From: Gemmatimonadota bacterium
GTDB taxonomy: Bacteria > Gemmatimonadota > Gemmatimonadetes > Gemmatimonadales > GWC2-71-9
Length of the DNA stretch: 64,000 nucleotides
Assembly: GCA_016713435.1 (NCBI GenBank)
Contig: JADJPD010000029.1
Span: 8,267 to 72,266 of the forward strand
Reading direction: 5' to 3'
In this document: piece by piece, positions 49,201 to 59,194 of the stretch
Layout: each line of letters begins with the position of its first letter
Numbering within the stretch: position 1 is the first letter of the stretch
The notes under the pieces: generated by a model
Told to the model about the DNA's origin: nothing
The model's input: the letters and a program-made list of their open reading frames with translations, nothing else
Databases searched by the model: none
Program-made: the position numbers and the translations under genes

Positions 49201-52200
49201 ACCGCCACGAGCGCCGGCCTTGCCGGCTCGCCGGTCACCTTCTCCGCCACCGGCACCGTCGGTGCCCCGGCGAGCATCACGAAGACGGCGGGCGACAACC
49301 AGGCCGCCACCGCGGGTGCGGCCGTCCCGGTGGCGCCCGCGGTCACCATCAGGGACGCCAACGGCAACGCCGTGAGCGGTGTCAGCGTCACCTTCGCCAT
49401 CGTCACGGGCGGCGGCAGCGTCACCGGCGGCAGCGCCACCACCAACGGCAGCGGCGTCGCCACGGTGGGCAGCTGGACCCTGGGCGCGGTGGCGGGCGGC
49501 AACACGCTCAGCGCCACGGCCGGCGCCCTCAGCACCACCTTCAGCGCCACCGGCAACGCCGGCAGCGCCACGACCATCACCCTGAACGGCGGCGACAACC
49601 AGGCCGCCACCGTCGGCTCCACGCTGGGCACGGCGCTCAGCGTGGTGGTCCGGGACGGGGGCAGCAACGCCGTGAGCGGCTACAGCGTCGGCTTCAGCGC
49701 GCAGAGCGGCGGCACGGTGAACTGCGGCAGCGGGGCCGCCGCGAGCTGCCTCGCCACCACCAACGGCAGCGGCATCGCCAGCGCCACCTGGACCCTCGGC
49801 AGCACCGCGGGCGCCCAGGCGGCCACCGCCACCGCCGGCGGCCTCACCGGCTCACCGGTGACGTTCAGCGCCACCGCCAACGCCGGCGCCGCCTCACTCA
49901 TGAGCGCCAGCGCGGGCCAGGGCCAGAGCGCCAGCGCCGGCACCGCGGTGGCCACGGCCCCGGCGGTGCTGGTCACCGACGCCTTCGGCAACCCGAAGAG
50001 CGGCGTCAGCGTCACCTTCGCGGTCGCGAGCGGCGGCGGCAGCCTGACCGGCGGCGGGACCGTGCTCACCAACGGCAGCGGCATCGCCACGGTGGGCGGC
50101 TGGACCCTCGGCGCCACGGCGGGGAGCAACAGCGTCACCGCCACCAGCGTGGGGCTCGGCGGCTCGCCGGTCACCTTCACCGCCACCGGCACCACCGGCC
50201 CGGCGGCCACCCTCGCGCTCGCGGCCGGCGACGGCCAGTCCGCGCAGGTCGGCTCGGCCGTGGCCACCGACCCGGCGGTGCTGGTCACCGACGCCTTCGG
50301 CAACCCGGTGAGCGGCGTGAGCGTCACCTTCGCCGTCACGGCGGGCGGCGGCGGCGTCGCCACCACCAGCACCAGCACCGACGCGCAGGGCCTCGCCACC
50401 GCGGGCGCCTGGACGCTCGGCACCACCCCGGGGACCAACACGGTGACGGCCACGAGCGCCGGCCTCGCCGGGTCGCCCGTCAGCTTCACGGCCACGGCCA
50501 CCACCGCCCCGGCCTCGGTGCTGCTGCTCAGCACCGCGCCGTCCGCCACCGCCGCGAGCGGCGCGGCGTTCGCGCAGCAGCCCGTGGTCACGCTCGAGGA
50601 CGCCTTCGGCAACACCGTGGCGCAGGCGGGAGTCCCCGTCACCGTGGGCTTCGCGAGCGGCAGCGGGACCTTCCTCGGCAGCTCCACCGTCGCCACCAGC
50701 GCGGGCGGCACGGCCACCTTCAGCGGGCTCGGCATCAGCGGGCTCGCCGGCAGCTATACGCTCCGCTTCAGCTCCACCGGCCTCACCGCCGCCACCAGCG
50801 GCGCCATCACCCTCTCGGCGGGGGCGGCCACCGCGTTCACCCTCCAGGCCGGCAACAACCAGTCGGCAACGGTGAACACCGCCATCGGCGTCCTCCCGGC
50901 GGTCAAGGTCACCGACGCCGCGGGCAATCCGGTGAGCGGCGTCGCCGTCACCTTCGCCGTGGCTTCGGGCGGCGGCAGCGTCAGCGGCGGCAGCGCCACC
51001 ACCAATGGCGCGGGCATCGCCTCGCCGGCATCCTGGACGCTCGGCACCGCCGCGGGCAGCAACACGCTCACGGCCACGAGCGCGGGCCTGGCCGGCTCGC
51101 CGATCACCTTCACGGCCACCGGCACCGCGGGCGCGCCCGCCACGCTGACGGCGCAGAGCGCCACCAGCCAGAGCGGCCGCGTGGGCATCGCCGCCACGGC
51201 CCTCCCGTCGCTGCTGGTGCGCGACCAGTTCGGCAACCCCGTCCCCAGCGCCAACGTGACCTTCCAGGTGGCGGCCGGCGGCGGCGCCATCACCGGCGGC
51301 AACGCCCTCACCAGCGCCAGCGGCGTCGCCACCCTCGGCAGCTGGACCTTCGGCACCACCGTGACCACCAACACGGTCACCGCCGCCGTGGGCGCGCTCA
51401 CCCCGCTCGCCTTCGACGCCAGCGTCACCTTCGAGGTCGCCGAGGTGAGCGGCGGCGGCGTGCACGGCTGCGCGCGCACGGTGGATGGCGTGGCCTTCTG
51501 CTGGGGCGCCAACAACCTCGGCAGCGTGGGCGACGGCACCAGCACCCAGCGCCTGGCCCCGGCCGGTGTGCTCGGCGGCCACACCTTCATCCACCTCGAG
51601 GCGGGCGCCGACTTCTCCTGCGGCCTCGATGGCGCGGGCCTCGCCTACTGCTGGGGCAACAACACCAACGGTGCCCTGGGCAAGGGCTCGGCGGGCAACT
51701 CCTTCACCCCGGTGGCGGTGGCCGGCGGGCGCGCGTACACCGACGTGACTCTGCAGCGCGCGGCGGGCACCAACCACGCCTGTGCCCTCACCGCGACCGG
51801 CCTCCTCTACTGCTGGGGCAACAACGCGAGCGGCCAGTTCGGGACCGGGCCCGGCGGTGCGGCCACCAACTTGAGTCCGGTGCAGGCCGGCCAGTCCGGC
51901 GGTGGCGTCACTTACACCTACGTGACGGTTGGCAACCTTTACACCTGCGCGATCCGCACCGGCGGCTCGGCGTATTGCTGGGGCAACAACAGCTTCGGCC
52001 AGTTGGGCACGTGGAACAAGACGAACCAGACGACCCCGGCCGCGGTTAGCGGAGGGCTCACCTTCTCCGAGCTCGCCGGGGGCCAGGTGCACACGTGCGG
52101 GCTGACCGTCGCGGGGACGGTCTACTGCTGGGGGCTCAACGCCTTCGGTCGGCTCGGGCAAGATCCGAATGTGCTGAGCGAGAGCCTGACCCCCGTGCAG

Positions 52201-52530
52201 GTCCCTGGCCTTGCCGGCGTGCTGCACATCGCCGCTGGCGGCGGGCACACCTGCGCCCTCCTCAACACGGGCGAGGTCTACTGCTGGGGCTCGAGCGAAT
52301 CGGGTGAACTCGGCAACGGCGTCTCCGGCGTCGGCACCTTCTCCTTCACGCCGGTGGCCGTCACCCTGCCGCCGGGCGTGGGCAGCTTCACCAGCATCAC
52401 CGCCGGCGCGGCCTGGGCCTGCGGCATCGGCGGCACCAGCGCCTACTGCTGGGGCGAGGGCAGCAACGCCCAGCTCGGCAACGGCAACATCGTGGACGTG
52501 GACGTGCCGGGCGCGGTCAGCAACCCGTAA
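43292..52530 (+). CDS. giant surface lipoprotein: about 26 Ig-like repeats and a C-terminal RCC1-repeat head (one frameshift)
   Basis: This exported protein of about 3,080 residues has a lipobox at VSAACGGG. About 26 tandem bacterial Ig-like (Big_1/invasin-like) domains of ~101-105 residues follow. Type A reads ...GQSATxGTAVAxAPSVLV-D--GNPVSGVSVTFAV...; type B reads ITTQPS...AQQPVxQLxDxFGNAVAQAGVxVTA. The last ~360 residues hold about seven RCC1-like blades (each with CWGxN..G.LG), probably a propeller with regular cysteine pairs. The layout suggests a long stalk with a binding head, an adhesin or surface fibre. A missing G in GGG at 44023-44025 splits the first ~245 codons from the rest. Starts at 43265 or 43199 are also possible. 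Confidence 0.85.
43387..51440 (+). repeat. Ig-like coding repeat array (about 26 units of ~303-318 bp)
   Basis: The units are close enough at DNA level that blocks such as AGCTGGACGCTCGG and GTCACCTTCGCCGTGGCC recur in most of them. Types A and B are mixed, with B units at positions 2, 4, 9, 14 and 24 by eye. Such an array is prone to recombination and assembly collapse. Confidence 0.8.
51448..52527 (+). repeat. RCC1-type coding repeat (about 7 blades)
   Basis: Each unit encodes a CxL...G.VYCWG.N..GQLG motif with one cysteine in the HxC(G/A) position and one in CWG. Seven units would close a seven-bladed propeller. Confidence 0.75.
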
Positions 52531-52548
52531 GCGGCCCCGGCGCCACGC

Positions 52549-52586
52549 GAACGGGGGCGGCACCGCGTGGTGCCGCCCCCGTTTCG
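52549..52586. terminator. strong bidirectional hairpin terminator
   Basis: A 14-15 bp perfect stem (ACGGGGGCGGCACC / GGTGCCGCCCCCGT, GCGT loop) with TTTCG after it separates the giant lipoprotein from a convergent small gene. Confidence 0.8.
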
Positions 52587-53060
52587 TCAGCCATGCCAGG
52601 TTTCCCAGGTGAGCCCACAGCGTTGCTGGAAATAGAGGGGGGGATGTCCTTCGCGGTCGAGCAGCGCGTGCAGCATCTCGTGCCGCACCACCAGCTCGTG
52701 GGCCACGTAGCCCTCGGCCACCGCGATGCGCACCTCGTCGCCCACGCGGGACCAGAGGCCCACCTTGGGCCCCTCGTGCGTCGGGAAGGTCATCGCCCCG
52801 GGCACCACGTACCAGCGGATCCGGGTGAAGCGCCCCGTGCGCTGCGCGCACGACTCGGTGGCCTGCCACCAGCTGAGGTAGGCCGCGGGCGGCGTCATCG
52901 GCACGGCGTTGGCGGGGAAGTCGCTCGACGGCTCGAGCATGGTACACGCGGCTAGGAGCAGCATGACCCCTGCGAGTGACGCCTTCCGGGTGGAGGCGTG
53001 CGTCTCTCCAGGGGTCCACGCCGCGCCCGCCGCGCCGCTCCGCCGCGAATCAGCAGTCAT
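52587..53060 (-). CDS. small lipoprotein with an HExxH zinc-protease motif
   Basis: This 157-residue exported protein has its lipid anchor in VMLLLAACTMLEP (Cys about 39). The mature part carries HEMLHALL (about 126-133), an HExxH helix found in many minimal zinc peptidases, preceded by YVAHELVVR. It is too short to place in a named peptidase family with confidence. ATG 53060 gives a longer-than-usual signal region; no better in-frame start is visible. Its start region faces the phosphatase gene. Confidence 0.65.
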   Translation of the reverse strand: MTADSRRSGAAGAAWTPGETHASTRKASLAGVMLLLAACTMLEPSSDFPANAVPMTPPAAYLSWWQATESCAQRTGRFTRIRWYVVPGAMTFPTHEGPKVGLWSRVGDEVRIAVAEGYVAHELVVRHEMLHALLDREGHPPLYFQQRCGLTWETWHG

Positions 53061-53161
53061 GTGGTTGGAGAAGCCGCACCGGGCGCGGCTTCACACCATG
53101 GCGCGCGCGGGGTTGCTTCGGCGCGCGGCTCCTGCCAAACTCCCGGACAACCTCCTACACC

Positions 53162-54751
53162 ATGCTGCCAGCCGCCCGATTCCCGCGCCGATTCCGGCTC
53201 CCGTTACTCCTGCTCGTCCCCGCCGCCGGCGTGGTCGCCGCGCTCGCCGCCTTCCGGCCGGCGCCGGCGCCGCCCGCACTGGTGATCCTCGTCACCGTCG
53301 ACCAGATGCGCGGCGACTACCTCCTTCGCTGGCGCACCCAGTGGACCGGCGCCTTCCGCCGCCTCGAGCGCGAGGCCGCCGTCTTCCCCGAGGGCCGGCA
53401 GGACCACGCACTCACCGAGACGGCCCCTGGCCACGCCACGCTGCTCTCCGGCCGCGTGCCCGCTGGCACCGGCATCGTCACCAACGGCCTCGGCGTCGGC
53501 GACTCGACGGTGCATCTCCTCGGTACCACCGGCGGCGGCGCCTCACCGTGGCGCTTTCGCGGTCCCACGCTGGTGGACTGGCTCCGCAGGGCGGACAGCG
53601 GCACGCGCGTGCTCTCCGTCTCCGCCAAGGACCGTGCCGCCATCCTCCCCATCGGGAAGACGCGCGCCAGCGTCATCTGGTACAGCGACGGCCGCTTCAC
53701 CACCAGCAGCTACTACCGCGACACCCTGCCCGAGTGGGTCGAGGCCTGGAACGCGCGCGGCGGCGTCGCCGCCGTGAGCGGGCGCCCGTGGCGGCTCCTG
53801 CTGCCTGACTCGGCCTACCCGGAACCCGACAGCGTCCCGCGCGAGAACCGGGGCAAGGACTTCACCTTCCCGCACGTGGCGCACGAGCCGGTGGCCGAGG
53901 GCGTCAAGCGCACGCCGTGGGTGGACTCGCTGATCCTCGACCTGACCCTGGCCGGTGTCCGCGCGCTCGACCTTGGCCGCCGCGCCCGTCCCGACCTCCT
54001 CGCCGTCTCCCTCTCCGGCACCGACTACATCGGCCACGCCTTCGGGCCCGACAGCCGCGAGGTGCACGACCACCTGCTGCACGTGGACCGCTGGCTGGGC
54101 CAGTTCCTCGACTCGCTCGAGGCCCGGGTGGGGAAGGGCCGCGTGTTGCTCGTGCTCTCCGCCGACCACGGCGTGACCCCGTTCCCCGAGCTCACGCAGG
54201 CCCGGGGCCAGGACGCCGGGTACCTCCGGCTCGGCGCCCTGACGCGCGAGGTCAACCGCCAGCTCCGCGACCGCTACGCCGGCGCCCCCAGGCTGGTGCA
54301 GGACAACGGCCTCCTCTACGCCGACCGCGAGCAGCTGCGCGAGGCCGGCGTCTCCCCGGAAAGCCTGGCAACCGCCCTCGCCGCCCAGGCCTGGCGCCTC
54401 CCCGGCGTGGTGGACGCCTGGACCCCCGCCACCCTCGGCGCGGCGCTCCCCGTCAACCTCCACGCCCGTCGCTGGGCGCGGCAGCTGCCCCGCGACTTCT
54501 CCTGGCTCCTCGCCGTCCAGGCCAAGCCCGGCTGGGTCTACGCCGACGGCCCCGGCAGCGACGCCCAGCATGGCACCACCAATGACGATGATGCCGGGGT
54601 CCCCGTGATCTTCCTGGGCCCCGGCATCCCCGCGGGGATCTTCCCCGACACGGTGCGCACGGTCGACATTGCCCCCACCCTCGCCAGCCTCCTCGGCCTC
54701 AAGCCCGAGGGGCGGCTCGACGGCCGGCCCATCCGGAGGCTCACACGATGA
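53162..54751 (+). CDS. alkaline phosphatase-superfamily enzyme (PafA/nucleotide pyrophosphatase type)
   Basis: This exported metallo-phosphatase of 529 residues releases phosphate from organic esters or diesters. The signal/anchor region is MLPAARFPRRFRLPLLLLVPAAGVVAALAAF. VTVDQMRGDYLLRW supplies the first metal aspartate (about 47). TETAPGHATLLSG supplies the nucleophilic threonine (about 85-87). SGTDYIGHAFGP, SADHGVTPFP and DAQHGTTNDDDAGVP give the remaining metal ligands. The pattern is that of PafA-like enzymes rather than E. coli PhoA. It overlaps the YkgJ-type gene by four bases (ATGA). Confidence 0.88.
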   Translation: MLPAARFPRRFRLPLLLLVPAAGVVAALAAFRPAPAPPALVILVTVDQMRGDYLLRWRTQWTGAFRRLEREAAVFPEGRQDHALTETAPGHATLLSGRVPAGTGIVTNGLGVGDSTVHLLGTTGGGASPWRFRGPTLVDWLRRADSGTRVLSVSAKDRAAILPIGKTRASVIWYSDGRFTTSSYYRDTLPEWVEAWNARGGVAAVSGRPWRLLLPDSAYPEPDSVPRENRGKDFTFPHVAHEPVAEGVKRTPWVDSLILDLTLAGVRALDLGRRARPDLLAVSLSGTDYIGHAFGPDSREVHDHLLHVDRWLGQFLDSLEARVGKGRVLLVLSADHGVTPFPELTQARGQDAGYLRLGALTREVNRQLRDRYAGAPRLVQDNGLLYADREQLREAGVSPESLATALAAQAWRLPGVVDAWTPATLGAALPVNLHARRWARQLPRDFSWLLAVQAKPGWVYADGPGSDAQHGTTNDDDAGVPVIFLGPGIPAGIFPDTVRTVDIAPTLASLLGLKPEGRLDGRPIRRLTR

Positions 54752-55110
54752 GCGCCTTCCCCGCGCTCCCCTGCTTTCCCTGCCCGCACCAGTCGGCCTG
54801 CTGCGGCTACGGCGTCACCCTCTCCGAGGAGGAGGCGCGCGATCTCTCTGCGCGCCACGGCGAGGAGAAGGTCTACCGCACCCGCTGGGGCGAGTGGCGG
54901 ACCCGCGTCCGCAACCGCCGCTGTATCTTCATCGTGAACAACGCCTGCTCCATCCACGCCGACCCGTCCTATCCCGCCGTCTGCCGGGCCTTCCCCTGGA
55001 CCGACGCCGAGACCGGCGGGCCGTACGAGTACGACCAGACCATCTGCCCGGAGTTCCTCGCCCGGCCGGAACTGGTCCAGATCGGCAAGCGCGGCGGCAC
55101 CCCCGCCTGA
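54748..55110 (+). CDS. YkgJ-family cysteine-cluster protein
   Basis: This 120-residue protein has the family's metal-binding cysteine set: PCFPCPHQSACCGYGV near the N-terminus, RRCIFIVNNACSIHADPSYPAVCRAFPW in the middle and TICPEF near the end. These proteins chelate zinc or iron; the physiological role is not established. It is cytosolic and translationally coupled to the phosphatase. Confidence 0.85.
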   Translation: MSAFPALPCFPCPHQSACCGYGVTLSEEEARDLSARHGEEKVYRTRWGEWRTRVRNRRCIFIVNNACSIHADPSYPAVCRAFPWTDAETGGPYEYDQTICPEFLARPELVQIGKRGGTPA

Positions 55111-55139
55111 GTCCCCCGTCCCCTTCCCGGAGTCCCGTC

Positions 55140-56507
55140 ATGCATCGTCCCGCGGCCGCCGCCGTCCTCGTCCTCAGCTTCGTGGCCGCGCCCGTCGCGG
55201 CGCAGTCCGACCCGGCGCTGCTCCGCCGCGCGGAGCGCCTGCTCGACCAGACGATCCTCATTGACGGCCACAACGACCTCCCCTGGGAGATCCGCACCAA
55301 CAGGGACCACCCGCGCGACGTGGCTGCCTACGACCTGCGGCAGCGCACCCCCGGCCACACCGACCTCGCCCGGCTCCGCGCCGGCCACGTCGGGGCGCAG
55401 TTCTGGTCCATCTACATCCCCGGCGAGATCCGGGACAGCGGCTACGCCCGGGTGCAGCTGGAGCAGTTCGACATCGCCCGCCGCATGGTGGCGCGCTACC
55501 CCGAGGCCTTCACCCTGGCGCTCACCGCCGACGACATCGTCGCGGCGCACCGCAAGGGCCGCATCGCCACCCTCCTCGGCATGGAAGGCGGCCACGCCAT
55601 CGAGAACTCGCTCGGCGCCCTCCGCTCGTACTACGCCCTCGGGGCCCGCTACATGACGCTCACCCACAACGTCACCCTCGACTGGGCCGACGCCGCGCAG
55701 GACACCCTGAAGCACGGCGGCCTCACCCCCTTCGGCCGCGAGGTGGTGCGGGAGATGAACCGGCTCGGCATGCTGGTGGACCTGAGCCACGTCTCCCCCG
55801 GCGTCATGAGCGACGCGCTGGACGTGGCGGAGGCCCCGGTGATCTTCTCGCACTCCTCCGCCTACGCGATCACGCCTCACAAGCGGAACGTCCCCGACTC
55901 CATCCTGGCCCGCCTCCCGAAGAACGGCGGCGTGGTCATGGTGACGTTCGTCTCCTCGTTCATCTCCGACGCCAACCGCCGCGCCGACCTTGCCGCCGAC
56001 AGCGCCGTGGGCGCCGCCCTCCGCGGCATCACCGACTCCACCGAGCGACGCCGCATCGCGCGCGAGGTCCGCGCCGCGCACCCCGTCCCGCCCGCCACCA
56101 TCGCCGACGTGGCCGACCACATCGAGCACGTGGTCAAGGTGGCCGGCATCGACCACGTGGGCCTGGGCGGCGACTACGACGGCACCACCGACCTCCCCGT
56201 CGGGATGGAGGACGTCTCGAAGTACCCGGCGCTCTTCGCCGAGCTCATGCGCCGTGGCTGGAGTGACGCCAACCTCAAGAAGCTCGCGGGCGAGAACCTG
56301 CTCCGCGCCTTCCGCCAGGCCGAGCGCACCGCCGCCCGCCTCCAGCGCGAGCCCACGGCGACCATCGAGCTGCGACGATCGAGTCGCTGCACCAGCGGTG
56401 CCCGGCGCCGGTGTGACTCAACGCAGAGACGCGGAGGGCGCAGAGGGCCGCAGAGGACCTGCGTTCGGAGTTGGCGGGTCGCCTCAGGGACAGCCCGCGG
56501 TCTTTGA
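55140..56507 (+). CDS. secreted membrane dipeptidase (peptidase M19), C-terminus extended by a repeat element
   Basis: This zinc dipeptidase of 455 residues has an N-terminal signal peptide (AVLVLSFVAAPVAAQ). Zinc ligands are His44/Asp46 in DGHNDLPW, Glu in GMEGGHAIEN, His in LVDLSHVS, and His in FSHSSAYAITPHKRN. A typical HVGLGGDYDG substrate segment follows. The enzyme core ends near LQREPTATIE. The last ~35 residues (CDSTQRRGGRRG...) are translated from inverted-repeat copy C, so the native stop was probably lost or moved. It follows the YkgJ gene by 30 bp. Confidence 0.9.
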   Translation: MHRPAAAAVLVLSFVAAPVAAQSDPALLRRAERLLDQTILIDGHNDLPWEIRTNRDHPRDVAAYDLRQRTPGHTDLARLRAGHVGAQFWSIYIPGEIRDSGYARVQLEQFDIARRMVARYPEAFTLALTADDIVAAHRKGRIATLLGMEGGHAIENSLGALRSYYALGARYMTLTHNVTLDWADAAQDTLKHGGLTPFGREVVREMNRLGMLVDLSHVSPGVMSDALDVAEAPVIFSHSSAYAITPHKRNVPDSILARLPKNGGVVMVTFVSSFISDANRRADLAADSAVGAALRGITDSTERRRIAREVRAAHPVPPATIADVADHIEHVVKVAGIDHVGLGGDYDGTTDLPVGMEDVSKYPALFAELMRRGWSDANLKKLAGENLLRAFRQAERTAARLQREPTATIELRRSSRCTSGARRRCDSTQRRGGRRGPQRTCVRSWRVASGTARGL

Positions 56508-56651
56508 GCGGGTGTGGCTCCGGGTCCGGCAATCGGATCCCAACCCGTAGCGGCGCCCAATCCCAGGAAGGGCAGAGCCCGGGGCTCGCTAGACGCCTCC
56601 CCAGGCTCGATCCGCAGGCCCTCTGCGGCCCTCCGCGTCTCTGCGCCTCCC
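56416..56651. repeat. dispersed inverted-repeat element, copy C
   Basis: Left arm ...CAACGCAGAGACGCGGAGG...CAGAGGACCTGCG (56416-56463) and right arm GCAGGCCCTCTGCGG...CGTCTCTGCG (about 56614-56650) are inverted partners. The outermost ends are more diverged than in copies A and B. It again lies between convergent genes and reads into a gene 3' end. Confidence 0.8.
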
Positions 56652-56681
56652 CGGATCCGGGGAACCGGGCGCACGGCCGCC

Positions 56682-57335
56682 TCAGTGCAGCGTGATCCCC
56701 ACCCCGATCCCCACCACCCGCTCGTCGTGCGTGTCGTAGTGCTGCCGCTGGATGTCCACCAGCGGCGTGATCGACGCGCGCCGCCCCACCGGGATGTCGT
56801 AGCCGAGGCCGATCGAGACCGCCGAGCCGTTCTTCGTGATGGTCCGGCCGCCGGGTCCGTACTCATCGTACACGTCCGCCGCGAAGCCGAGCCCGCCCTT
56901 GAGCCAGAGGCCGCTGTTCCGGGCCGGGTACCATTGCCCCACCGCCATGATGGTGCCGAGGGACCGGTCGTAGCCCTCGTAACGATAGGTCCGCGCCCAG
57001 CCGTTGAGCTCCACGCCCAGCAGGAACGAGCGGCTGACGGTGCCGCCCAGCTTGATGAACACCATGCCGCCGCCCTGGTCGTCGCTCCAGCCCAGGCCGT
57101 CGTTGGCGTCGAACGATTCCGATCCGGCCCCGAGCCCCGCCGAGAACCACAGGCCGCGCCGGCGGCTCGTCCCGCCGTCGTCGTCGCGCACTTCACGCAG
57201 GCCGCAGCGGCAATCGCCGTCGCGATCACGCGGCCGCGCGGGACGGCGCTCGGTGGTGCTGTCATCCTGGGCGTGGGCCGCGGCCGGCAGCGCCAGCGCG
57301 AGGAGGGCCAGGGTGGTGAAGACGATGCGTCGCAC
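56682..57335 (-). CDS. outer-membrane beta-barrel protein
   Basis: The 217-residue product has a signal peptide (IVFTTLALLALALPAAAHAQ) and a charged linker with CRCGLRE cysteines. About eight amphipathic strands follow (SFLLGVELNGWAR, GLWLKGGLGFAADVYDEY), ending VGIGVGITLH, a typical outer-membrane C-terminus. GTG 57335 follows AGGAGG. It is the downstream gene of a pair of barrel genes (14 bp spacing) and resembles the barrel at 20119. Function unknown. Confidence 0.75.
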   Translation of the reverse strand: MRRIVFTTLALLALALPAAAHAQDDSTTERRPARPRDRDGDCRCGLREVRDDDGGTSRRRGLWFSAGLGAGSESFDANDGLGWSDDQGGGMVFIKLGGTVSRSFLLGVELNGWARTYRYEGYDRSLGTIMAVGQWYPARNSGLWLKGGLGFAADVYDEYGPGGRTITKNGSAVSIGLGYDIPVGRRASITPLVDIQRQHYDTHDERVVGIGVGITLH

Positions 57336-57349
57336 GGGAAACCTCCTGG

Positions 57350-58081
57350 TTAGTCGTGTGCGGAATACTGAACGGTGAGGCCAAGGGTGAGGACCCGCTG
57401 GCGATAGCCGCCCGGGCCCCCGACATCGAGGAAATACAGGTCCACGGCGGGACCGATCGTGGTGTGGGTCCCGACGGGCACGAGGAGTCCCGCGCCCACG
57501 TTCCACGCCAGCCCCACGTCGAAGGCCAGCGGCACGTCGCAGTCGCAGTAGCCGTCGTCGAAGAGGTCGTTCCACCACGAGTCTTCCCACTGCAGCTGGT
57601 AGGCGCCGACCCCGCCGCCGGCCCGCAGGTAGAGCCCGGAGGACGGCGCCGGCGTCAGCCGCCCGCCGAGGAGCAGGAGGCCGGTGGTCTCGACGGTCTG
57701 GTTGCCGGTGAAGTTGATCCAGCCCATGGTCTCGAGCCCCACCGAGAACTCGGGGGCCACCTGCGCCCCCACCCCGAACGAGGCCGTCGGCACCGTGTGG
57801 GACGGGGCGTAGGCGAGCCCGCCGTGCGGCCGGATGGAGAGCGCCGCCGCGCCGAGGTTGAAGCCGGCGTAGAAGCGCGGCTGGAAACGCTGCTCCCGCA
57901 GGTCGTCGTCTTCCTCTTCTATTGTGTCGTGATGATCCCGGGTCTCCGGTGCGGCCACCTCGGTGCTGTCCGGCACCTCCCGCAGGTAGGGATTGTCCCC
58001 GCGCCGGTCCTTCCCCGACTGGGCCAGGAGCGGCGCCGCGAGAGCGGCGAGGAGCAGGGTGGTGAGGGCGACGGGGCGCAT
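57350..58081 (-). CDS. outer-membrane beta-barrel protein
   Basis: The 243-residue product has a signal peptide (MRPVALTTLLLAALAAPLLAQ) and an acidic segment (DTIEEEDDDLRE). Alternating strands with GLETMGW, SSGLYLRAGGGVGAY and PVGTHTTIGPAVDLYF correspond in order to motifs in the other two barrels. A CDCD pair at about residue 178 could be a disulfide or metal site. It is the first gene of the pair, divergent from SURF1 across 183 bp. Confidence 0.75.
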   Translation of the reverse strand: MRPVALTTLLLAALAAPLLAQSGKDRRGDNPYLREVPDSTEVAAPETRDHHDTIEEEDDDLREQRFQPRFYAGFNLGAAALSIRPHGGLAYAPSHTVPTASFGVGAQVAPEFSVGLETMGWINFTGNQTVETTGLLLLGGRLTPAPSSGLYLRAGGGVGAYQLQWEDSWWNDLFDDGYCDCDVPLAFDVGLAWNVGAGLLVPVGTHTTIGPAVDLYFLDVGGPGGYRQRVLTLGLTVQYSAHD

Positions 58082-58264
58082 GGAGTGCGGCTCCGGCTGG
58101 TTATGTTTGGGTCTCGAACGAGCTGCCTGACCCCTGTAGATGCAAGCGGCGGACCAGATTTCGAACTTCCTTTCAAGTCATTCTGCCAGCAGTGCTTGCC
58201 GAGTTTTTCCACAGCCTGACGACTTACAAATTTTCGTCCGCCGAGAGCGGCTGGAGAGTTTTCG

Positions 58265-58987
58265 ATGACCACGAGCGGCCGCGCCAACCTCTTCCTTGGC
58301 CTCGCCGTTGTGCTTGCGCTGGTCTTCATACGGCTGGGCCTCTGGCAGGTCTCGCGGCTCCAGGAGAAGCGGGCCATCAATGCCGTCGCTGCGGAGCGCC
58401 GTGGCCGGCCGGTGGTGGACCTCGATGATCCGGCCCAGGCGGCCACGGTGGCCGGTGCCGGGATCCAGAACCGGCGGGTGACGATCACCGGGCGGTACGA
58501 CGCGGCGGCGGAGGTGGTGCTGCGGGGGCAGATCGTGCAGGGGGTGCCGGGGGTCCGGTTCGTGACGCCGCTCCGGCCGCTGCGCGGCGACACGGCGATC
58601 CTGGTGCAGCGCGGCTATGTGTCGAGCCCCGATGCCCAGACCATCGATCCGGCCAAGTTCGTGGAGGACGGGGTGGTGCGGGTGGCGGGCATCGGCCTCA
58701 CGCTGCCGGACTCGGGCGTCCTGGGCCAGCCCATGGAGAAGGATGGCGTCACCACGTGGCGGCGGGTGGATCTCGCGGCGCTCCGCGCCCGGCTCCCCTA
58801 TCCGGTGGCCGGCTATTACATCCTCCAGACCCCGGACTCCGCGCTTCCCAAGCTCCCGCGCCGCGACGACGCCCCCGCCTTCGACGAGGGCGCCCACCTG
58901 AGCTACGCCATCCAGTGGTTCGCCTTCGCCACCATCGCGCTGGTGGGGGGCTTCCTGTTCCGGTTCCGCCGCCCCGCGGAGCGCTGA
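58265..58987 (+). CDS. SURF1-family cytochrome oxidase biogenesis protein
   Basis: This 240-residue inner-membrane protein helps assemble heme-copper oxidases. There is one N-terminal helix (LFLGLAVVLALVFIRLGLWQVSRL, the LGxWQxxRL SURF1 signature) and one C-terminal helix (YAIQWFAFATIALVGGFLFRF, with HLSYAIQWF diagnostic). VTITGRYD and VQRGYV in the periplasmic loop match the family. ATG 58265 follows GGAGAG. No other oxidase genes are in view. Confidence 0.9.
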   Translation: MTTSGRANLFLGLAVVLALVFIRLGLWQVSRLQEKRAINAVAAERRGRPVVDLDDPAQAATVAGAGIQNRRVTITGRYDAAAEVVLRGQIVQGVPGVRFVTPLRPLRGDTAILVQRGYVSSPDAQTIDPAKFVEDGVVRVAGIGLTLPDSGVLGQPMEKDGVTTWRRVDLAALRARLPYPVAGYYILQTPDSALPKLPRRDDAPAFDEGAHLSYAIQWFAFATIALVGGFLFRFRRPAER

Positions 58988-59194
58988 GAACCGGCGGCGG
59001 ATTGTTGCGTCTTCCCCCGTGGGGGCGTGTCCGCAGGCGTACACCTATGTGGTGATGCCACAACAAGTTCCATTTTTCGCCTCGGACGGCGATTCGGAAC
59101 TGCTGGCGCCATCGGCATTTAGGTGCTACCCTCTCCCTCCCGCGATAGGCACGACCCCTGCCGTCGCCGTATCCGTCTACTGCCCGCAGGTCCC

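Noticed and set aside
43387..51440. Direct repeats that might be read as a CRISPR or satellite array
   Set aside because: The period is ~303-318 bp, in frame, and encodes Ig-like domains; there are no short repeats with unique spacers.
43968..53019. Long minus-strand open frames (up to ~1,070 codons) opposite the giant lipoprotein
   Set aside because: They mirror the Ig repeats, have Val/Pro-rich repetitive content and no start/Shine-Dalgarno support. They are shadows of a GC-rich repeat.
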